Program-made: the position numbers and the translations under genes
Assembly (NCBI RefSeq): GCF_012927205.1
Contig: NZ_JABBGC010000002.1
Coordinates: 372,001 to 436,000 of the forward strand
DNA length: 64,000 nt
Direction: 5' to 3'
Source: Chitinophaga fulva
GTDB lineage: Bacteria; Bacteroidota; Bacteroidia; Chitinophagales; Chitinophagaceae
The notes under the pieces: generated by a model
Told to the model about the DNA's origin: nothing
What the model saw: only the letters and a program-made list of their open reading frames with translations
The model's database searches: none
Part shown: one piece after another, positions 60,685-64,000 of the stretch
How positions within the stretch are numbered: the stretch's first letter is position 1
Layout of the letters: every line of letters begins with the position of its first letter

Positions 60685-61908
60685 ATGAACTGGATTAACT
60701 ACCGTAGTGTAAAGTCCTTGTCCTATGAGAGGGCACGCATTGCCGGGCTGCCGGAGACATACATCCTCACCCTGTCTCAGGAAGAGGCAAGCATTTATCG
60801 CGATATGGCGCTTGCAATTCCTTTTAACCCCTATAGGCAGGATGAGCAGGAAGATTTCGTAAGAAGTGCCAAAGAGATAGCCCGGTCTTTTGCGCCATCG
60901 TCCCGTAAATTTATTGAAGAGCATTTACAACACGGTTTTGGGGCGGTGCTTGTAAAAGGGCTCCCGGTGGATGAAGAGCTGCCGATTACCCCGCAGACAG
61001 GAGGACCGTTGCCTCCTGATTATAAAACGACATTTGTGTCTGAAGCTATGCTACTGGCCCTGGGTGAGCTGACAGGCGCCGAACCCTTCAACTTCAGGCA
61101 GGAAGGACAGGGGAAAGCCCCACTGATCGATAATATTGTACCCGTTTATAAACTGAAGACACAGAAAGGGGCCGGTGGTTTTGATAACAATTTCCCCTTT
61201 CACTGCGAGAGCGCATGGCATCGGAAAAGACCTGATTACCTTATCCTGCTGGGGGTTAGAGCCGCTGAAGATGCACAAACCCTCGTTTTCTCAACCCGTA
61301 TGTTTGAAGGTACTCCATGGCAGACAGCTTCCGCTGATATCCGCCAATGGTTCCGGCTTAAAGCGCCCGACCTGTATGTGCAGATGGAAAAAGCCGGTAT
61401 ACCCATGGGGACTGCTGATTTTGCCTTGAAACCTCCCATTGAACATGGACCGCACGGCATACAGCTGCATATCAACTTCAATGGCACCGACTGCATTGAT
61501 ATGAAAGCAGTGGAATGGTTGGCTGAACTGGAAGATTTTATTGAATCCAAAACGGTAGGTACCATCATATCATCCGGTGATGCACTATTGTTAAATAATT
61601 ACCTTACCTGTCATACCAGGACCGGTTATTCACCTGTGTTCAACGGGATGGACAGATGGTTTCTCAGAGGATACTTTAAGAAAGACCTGTGGGCCCGTAA
61701 CGAAAAAGCAGCGGGAGAGGTGTATGATGAACAGACTTTCAGGGAGATGATCGCGCTGGGCTGGATGTCTGATGATGGTACACTCACTACCTCCTTTTCC
61801 AAATTCGTTCATCAGCCGGAAGAAGTAAAAAAACTGGAAGACCGGGAGGCGGCATTGGCCACGCTGGCATTCCAGCTGACACCGATAGCCGGTACCCGGC
61901 TGGTATAA
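60685..61908 (+). CDS. Clavaminate synthase/AsnO-like Fe(II)/2-oxoglutarate dioxygenase
   Basis: A 407-residue TauD/TfdA-superfamily enzyme. The iron site is HCE (His173, Glu175) with His310 in LTCHTRTG, and Arg324 lies 14 residues after it, as expected for the 2-oxoglutarate-binding Arg. The HxE form (not HxD) and FHCESAWHRKRPDYLILL are typical of the group with AsnO, VioC and clavaminate synthase, which hydroxylate the beta or gamma carbon of Asn, Arg or related amino acids. With several Asn/Asp-like modules in the locus, it may supply or modify a beta-hydroxylated residue. A frame from a TTG at 60637 adds 16 residues, but the ATG at 60685 gives a better N-terminus. It lies 52 bases after the receptor and is the last intact gene of the operon. 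Confidence 0.85.
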   Translation: MNWINYRSVKSLSYERARIAGLPETYILTLSQEEASIYRDMALAIPFNPYRQDEQEDFVRSAKEIARSFAPSSRKFIEEHLQHGFGAVLVKGLPVDEELPITPQTGGPLPPDYKTTFVSEAMLLALGELTGAEPFNFRQEGQGKAPLIDNIVPVYKLKTQKGAGGFDNNFPFHCESAWHRKRPDYLILLGVRAAEDAQTLVFSTRMFEGTPWQTASADIRQWFRLKAPDLYVQMEKAGIPMGTADFALKPPIEHGPHGIQLHINFNGTDCIDMKAVEWLAELEDFIESKTVGTIISSGDALLLNNYLTCHTRTGYSPVFNGMDRWFLRGYFKKDLWARNEKAAGEVYDEQTFREMIALGWMSDDGTLTTSFSKFVHQPEEVKKLEDREAALATLAFQLTPIAGTRLV

Positions 61909-62149
61909 CCATAAAAGCAGTCCTGATGACAATACTTACCTGAACATCCATAATACCAGGCAACAGGGCTTGTTCCTCGCACTGCTGGGAAATAACCCCC
62001 ATATCCGCCAGGTACTCTGGCAGGAGTGGGTTGATATTGATTATCGGATTGTTAAAGTAGGTGATGTAATCTTCATTGCTGACCAGCTTTCCCCAAAAAA
62101 ACAAAGGTTACCACATAGAGGTGACCTTTGTTTTTTGGGTTGGATGTAA
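61909..62149 (+). pseudogene. Coding-like tail without a start, possible gene remnant
   Basis: From about 61910 to a TAA at 62147-62149 one plus-strand frame is open and reads as a plausible globular protein end (it includes RQQGLFLALLGNN, HIRQVLWQEWVDIDY, RIVKVGDVIFIADQ). It has no ATG in frame and lies in a different frame from the dioxygenase stop it follows. The operon terminator falls within its last 20 codons. It may be the surviving 3' end of a lost gene; I do not recognise the family. It could also be chance. Confidence 0.3.
62095..62136 (+). terminator. Terminator of the NRPS operon
   Basis: An A-run plus ACAAAGGTTACC pairs with GGTGACCTTTGT plus a T-run (arms about 62095-62112 and 62120-62136) with one G-T pair and the loop ACATAGA. 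The A/T flanks allow it to act on both strands, so it may also stop transcripts of the minus-strand precursor gene at 62206. Confidence 0.85.
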
Positions 62150-62205
62150 CCGAACAGTTAATCTTCCCGGTAATGCTCAACGATAAGAAGTAGCACTTTG
62201 ATTAC

Positions 62206-62391
62206 TTAACATCTCGCAGTTTGACAGGTTGTTCTGGTATTACATACACTACCCTGTGTAGCGCATATAACGTCACTGGGCAGTGTTGCACTACCGCCAA
62301 CCAATGCGGCCTGTTGTTCGTCGCTTAACGCAGCGATCTTAATTTTCCCCAGCAGCAATTTTTTTGCAGAACTTGTTTTTACTTTTTTCAT
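62206..62391 (-). CDS. Divergent class I lanthipeptide-type precursor
   Basis: A 61-residue peptide with a basic N-terminus (MKKVKTSSAKKLLLGKIKI), the leader phrase AALSDEQQAALVGG ending in a double Gly at residues 32-33, and a 28-residue core rich in Thr, Ser and Cys (four Cys, ending TTCQTARC). The leader differs from the plus-strand array but follows the Bacteroidota pattern of a KI-x-x-LS-x-x-QQ stretch before GG. After modification and cleavage at GG, the Ser/Thr and Cys would form thioether rings. It is transcribed away from the array. Confidence 0.7.
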   Translation of the reverse strand: MKKVKTSSAKKLLLGKIKIAALSDEQQAALVGGSATLPSDVICATQGSVCNTRTTCQTARC

Positions 62392-62507
62392 AACCCGGAT
62401 TTAGATGAGCATCAAAGATCATGGTGGTCGCTGCAGGCTTTTTTCAGTATAAAAAGCAGCCGTGTCGCCGAAAAGTAGGCGCAGTGAAGATATGGCGCAG
62501 CGTATTA

Positions 62508-62548
62508 CTGCATACCCTCTGCAGATATAAAAGCGAAATTTAGATTTC
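62508..62548 (+). promoter_or_regulatory. Dyad and promoter-like element before the first array precursor
   Basis: CTGCA (62508-62512) and TGCAG (62520-62524) form a dyad. TCTG at 62518-62521 lies 19 bases before TAGATTTC (62541-62548), close to TTTG-N19-TAnnTTTG. The same arrangement recurs at 63344-63384 at the same distance from the next-but-one precursor ATG. Confidence 0.45.
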
Positions 62549-62564
62549 ACCAAAAAAAATCGTT

Positions 62565-62774
62565 ATGAAAAAGAAAAAAGTGAATCTTCCCAAACTCTCT
62601 CTCAACAAAGAAGTGATCAGTTATTTATCCCAGGAAAAAATAACCGGAGGAGTGCCTTCCCGTTACAGGACCTGCATTGGAGGCTGTACTGAAACTGTGT
62701 TTACTTGCACGATTCCCACCTATCAGGATCTTTCATGTGTTGTTGCATGTGAACCTGAAACAAATCTGTTATGA
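62565..62774 (+). CDS. Class I lanthipeptide precursor, array copy 1
   Basis: A 69-residue precursor. Leader MKKKKVNLPKLSLNKE continues ISYLSQEKITGG, with the double Gly at residues 28-29. The core of 40 residues has five Cys and many Thr (RTCIGGCTETVFTCT..., LSCVVACEPE). The leader is almost identical to the other array members and fits the LNKE-type class I leaders of Bacteroidota. The core lacks the SCLC motif found in copies 2-4 and is the most different. The stop TGA overlaps the ATG of a broken copy directly downstream (ATGA). No modifying enzymes are in the window. Confidence 0.85.
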   Translation: MKKKKVNLPKLSLNKEVISYLSQEKITGGVPSRYRTCIGGCTETVFTCTIPTYQDLSCVVACEPETNLL

Positions 62775-62845
62775 AAAGGAAAAAACTGATGATCCAAATG
62801 GTATTACCTGTGTTCTTACCTGTATTACAACGGTATGCTGATAGC
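62771..62845 (+). pseudogene. Broken lanthipeptide precursor remnant
   Basis: A GTTATGAAAAGG start like those of the intact copies encodes MKRKKL, after which most of the leader is missing. In another frame the DNA then reads GITCVLTCITTVC and stops, which is exactly the Thr/Cys style of a precursor core. The simplest reading is an internal deletion with frameshift that removed the LNKE-to-GG part. A 32-codon in-frame peptide from the same ATG has no precursor features. Confidence 0.55.
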
Positions 62846-62948
62846 ATAGCCGGTTATTTTCGAAGATAGCAGTACTGTATGCTGATGGCCTGCCTGTATT
62901 TAAACACGTACAAGAGCAAATCCAATATTTAACCCAAACCCTTCCGTT

Positions 62949-63149
62949 ATGAAAAAGAAAAAAGTGAATCTTCCCAAACTTTCCCTGAACAAAGAAGTAA
63001 TCAGCGATTTATCCCAGGACAAAATAGTAGGTGGAGTAGCCACTATACGGGAACAAACCTGCCTGAGGACCTGTGGAGGAAGCTGCCTGTGTTCTGTGTT
63101 GATTGAATGCATTACGCAAGCCGTTTCCTGCCCGGTTACAGCATGTTGA
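62949..63149 (+). CDS. Class I lanthipeptide precursor, array copy 2
   Basis: A 66-residue precursor. The first 19 residues are identical to copy 1 (to LNKEVIS); the leader ends DLSQDKIVGG at Gly28-Gly29. The 37-residue core has eight Cys with the pattern TCLRTCGGSCLC near its start and a second Cys-containing half ending CPVTAC. Thr/Ser next to Cys throughout suits dehydration and thioether formation. It is preceded by the CGTT-ATG context shared by the array. Confidence 0.87.
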   Translation: MKKKKVNLPKLSLNKEVISDLSQDKIVGGVATIREQTCLRTCGGSCLCSVLIECITQAVSCPVTAC

Positions 63150-63401
63150 TAACATTCGGTTGTGTTAACCGATGCGTTGGGCAATCTGAACAGTAGCCTG
63201 AATTCAGACGGCTTGAGTACAGTGGAATACCATGCTCAAGCCGTTAGTTTTCTTATTATACGGTACTACTGCATATCAGGCGCATTGAAGCATATGTGCA
63301 GGGAGAAAAATAAACTCCTTTCACGTTGTAAAATAAGCCTGTACTGCATAATTTATGCAGGTGCAAGCCCGAATTTTATATTTCACCTAAAATATTCCGT
63401 T
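63150..63401. other. Non-coding spacer with hairpins between array copies 2 and 3
   Basis: No gene is supported in this 252-base spacer. It holds a small hairpin CGGTT/AACCG (63157-63171) and a larger one with perfect 9-base arms CGGCTTGAG (63209-63217) and CTCAAGCCG (63235-63243) followed by TTAGTTTTCTTATT, a possible terminator of copies 1-2. A new promoter-like element then precedes copy 3. Confidence 0.5.
63344..63384 (+). promoter_or_regulatory. Perfect palindrome overlapping a putative promoter of precursor copy 3
   Basis: CTGCATAATTTATGCAG (63344-63360) is a perfect dyad with 8-base arms and a 1-base centre. TATG at 63354-63357 lies 19 bases before TATATTTC (63377-63384), near the consensus TTTG-N19-TAnnTTTG. 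A dimeric regulator bound to the dyad would cover the -33 element. Confidence 0.5.
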
Positions 63402-63623
63402 ATGAAAAAGAGAAAACTGAATCTCGCTAAGCTGTCACTCAACAAAGAAGTGATTAGCAGTTTATCCCAGGAAAAAGTAACAGGCGGCGCCACTGCGAAC
63501 ACCTGTTTTAAAACATGTGTTCAAAGCTGTCTTTGTAGTGTATTCGACTGTCAGCCTCAAACACAGATCAGGCTCTCCTGCCTTGTATTATGCCAGCCAA
63601 GTGCATTGTGCCCGGTTGAGTAA
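63402..63623 (+). CDS. Class I lanthipeptide precursor, array copy 3
   Basis: A 73-residue precursor starting at the ATG at 63402, chosen because it gives the array leader MKKRKLNLAKLSLNKE...LSQEKVTGG (Gly28-Gly29); an upstream in-frame ATG at 63162 would add 80 unrelated residues. The 44-residue core has eight Cys: TCFKTCVQSCLC, FDCQ, LSCLVLCQ and a last Cys before PVE. The TC-x-x-(T/S)C-x-x-SCLC pattern matches copies 2 and 4. Confidence 0.87.
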   Translation: MKKRKLNLAKLSLNKEVISSLSQEKVTGGATANTCFKTCVQSCLCSVFDCQPQTQIRLSCLVLCQPSALCPVE

Positions 63624-63655
63624 GCTATCGGGATTTCACCTAAAATCATTTCGTT

Positions 63656-63883
63656 ATGAAAAAGAAAAAAGTAAATCTTTCCAAACTCTTTCTGAATAAA
63701 GAAGTGATTGGTAGTCTATCACAGGAAAAGATAGTTGGGGGAGCGACTGTCCTTGAGCAAACCTGTCGTCAATCATGCTTTGGAAGCTGCCTGTGTACCC
63801 AAATTAACTGTCTCACAAAGGGAGATACCTGTAACTCCTGTATTGTAACCTGCCAGCCAACAAGTCCGTTGCTGTGCCCATAA
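63656..63883 (+). CDS. Class I lanthipeptide precursor, array copy 4
   Basis: A 75-residue precursor, 32 bases after copy 3 and so likely co-transcribed. The leader is MKKKKVNLSKLFLNKE...LSQEKIVGG with the double Gly at 28-29. The core of 46 residues has nine Cys: TCRQSCFGSCLC, INCLTKGDTCNSC, VTCQ and a final LLCP. It is the most Cys-rich of the set. The upstream GATTTCACCTAAAATC...CGTT context matches copies 1 and 3. Confidence 0.87.
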   Translation: MKKKKVNLSKLFLNKEVIGSLSQEKIVGGATVLEQTCRQSCFGSCLCTQINCLTKGDTCNSCIVTCQPTSPLLCP

Positions 63884-63914
63884 TTATTTATTATCTCGCC
63901 TAAACAAACCCGTT

Positions 63915-64000
63915 ATGAAAAAGAGGAAACTGAACCTTCCCAAACTCTCCCTGAATAAAGAAGTGATCAGCTGTTTGTCTCAGGGAAAGATAGCAGGCGG
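63915..64000 (+). CDS. Class I lanthipeptide precursor, array copy 5 (cut by the window edge)
   Basis: The first 28 codons give MKKRKLNLPKLSLNKE followed by VISCLSQGKIAG and then the start of a further Gly codon, so the leader is complete to its cleavage motif and the core lies outside the window. It starts 31 bases after copy 4. Confidence 0.85.
   Translation, partial: MKKRKLNLPKLSLNKEVISCLSQGKIAG

Noticed and set aside
10979..61908. Firm assignment as a siderophore pathway
   Set aside because: The transporters and hydroxylases fit, but no iron-regulatory site, hydroxamate gene or catechol gene is seen. I keep it only as a hypothesis.
61787..62104. Minus-strand ORF of 105 aa between the dioxygenase and the precursor gene
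   Set aside because: It overlaps the 3' end of the dioxygenase gene antisense and has no family features. The plus-strand frame in the same place looks more protein-like.
63162..63401. Upstream start for precursor copy 3
   Set aside because: It would add 80 unrelated residues and run through hairpins and the putative promoter. The ATG at 63402 gives the shared leader.

Overview
The window looks like a chromosomal piece of a Bacteroidota bacterium of the Chitinophaga type. The evidence is Bacteroidota promoters of the form TTTG-N19-TAnnTTTG (an exact match before the tRNA at 10016), genes lacking clear Shine-Dalgarno sites, a secreted protein with repeated Ig/PKD-like modules, a TonB-dependent outer-membrane receptor with a carboxypeptidase-like N-terminal domain, and class I lanthipeptide precursors with the Bacteroidota LNKE...GG leader. 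Genus is an inference from gene content.

Layout. 1-2405 (-) is the N-terminal part of a large secreted Ig/PKD-repeat protein running off the left edge. 2836-10126 is ordinary housekeeping: rpmI-rplT, ispE, a bifunctional-nuclease (DUF151) protein, etfB-etfA, a TPR protein, tilS, a rhomboid protease, rlmH and tRNA-Arg(ACG). A gene-poor stretch (10127-10978) separates this from a secondary-metabolite locus that fills the rest.

10979-61908 (+) is one co-directional nonribosomal peptide locus: a one-module NRPS, a PvdE/SyrD-like ABC exporter, a CmlA-like diiron hydroxylase, three giant NRPS proteins (7676, 2949 and 2880 aa), an outer-membrane TonB-dependent receptor, and a clavaminate-synthase/AsnO-like Fe(II)/2-oxoglutarate dioxygenase. 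I count 11 modules (1+6+2+2) ending in one thioesterase. Three adenylation domains carry inserted N-methyltransferases (modules 4, 5, 11), one carries an inserted FkbM-type methyltransferase (module 9), module 8 has an intact epimerase and module 7 a visibly dead one. Ten-residue specificity codes read by eye suggest X-Ser-Thr-NMeVal-NMeAsn(like)-X-Orn-D-X-(Me)Asn(like)-Asp(like)-NMeAsn(like), probably released as a ring and further hydroxylated. TubC-type N-terminal docking domains on the three large proteins and acidic-hydrophobic tails on the three upstream subunits fit the gene order being the assembly order.

After a strong terminator (62095-62136) the right edge holds a second natural-product locus: a tandem array of Cys-rich class I lanthipeptide precursors (62565, 62949, 63402, 63656, 63915 and onward), one wrecked precursor copy, and a divergent precursor on the opposite strand. 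Leaders and upstream regions are nearly identical while cores vary. A palindrome overlapping the inferred -33 element recurs before two precursors. The modifying enzymes are not in the window and probably lie to the right.
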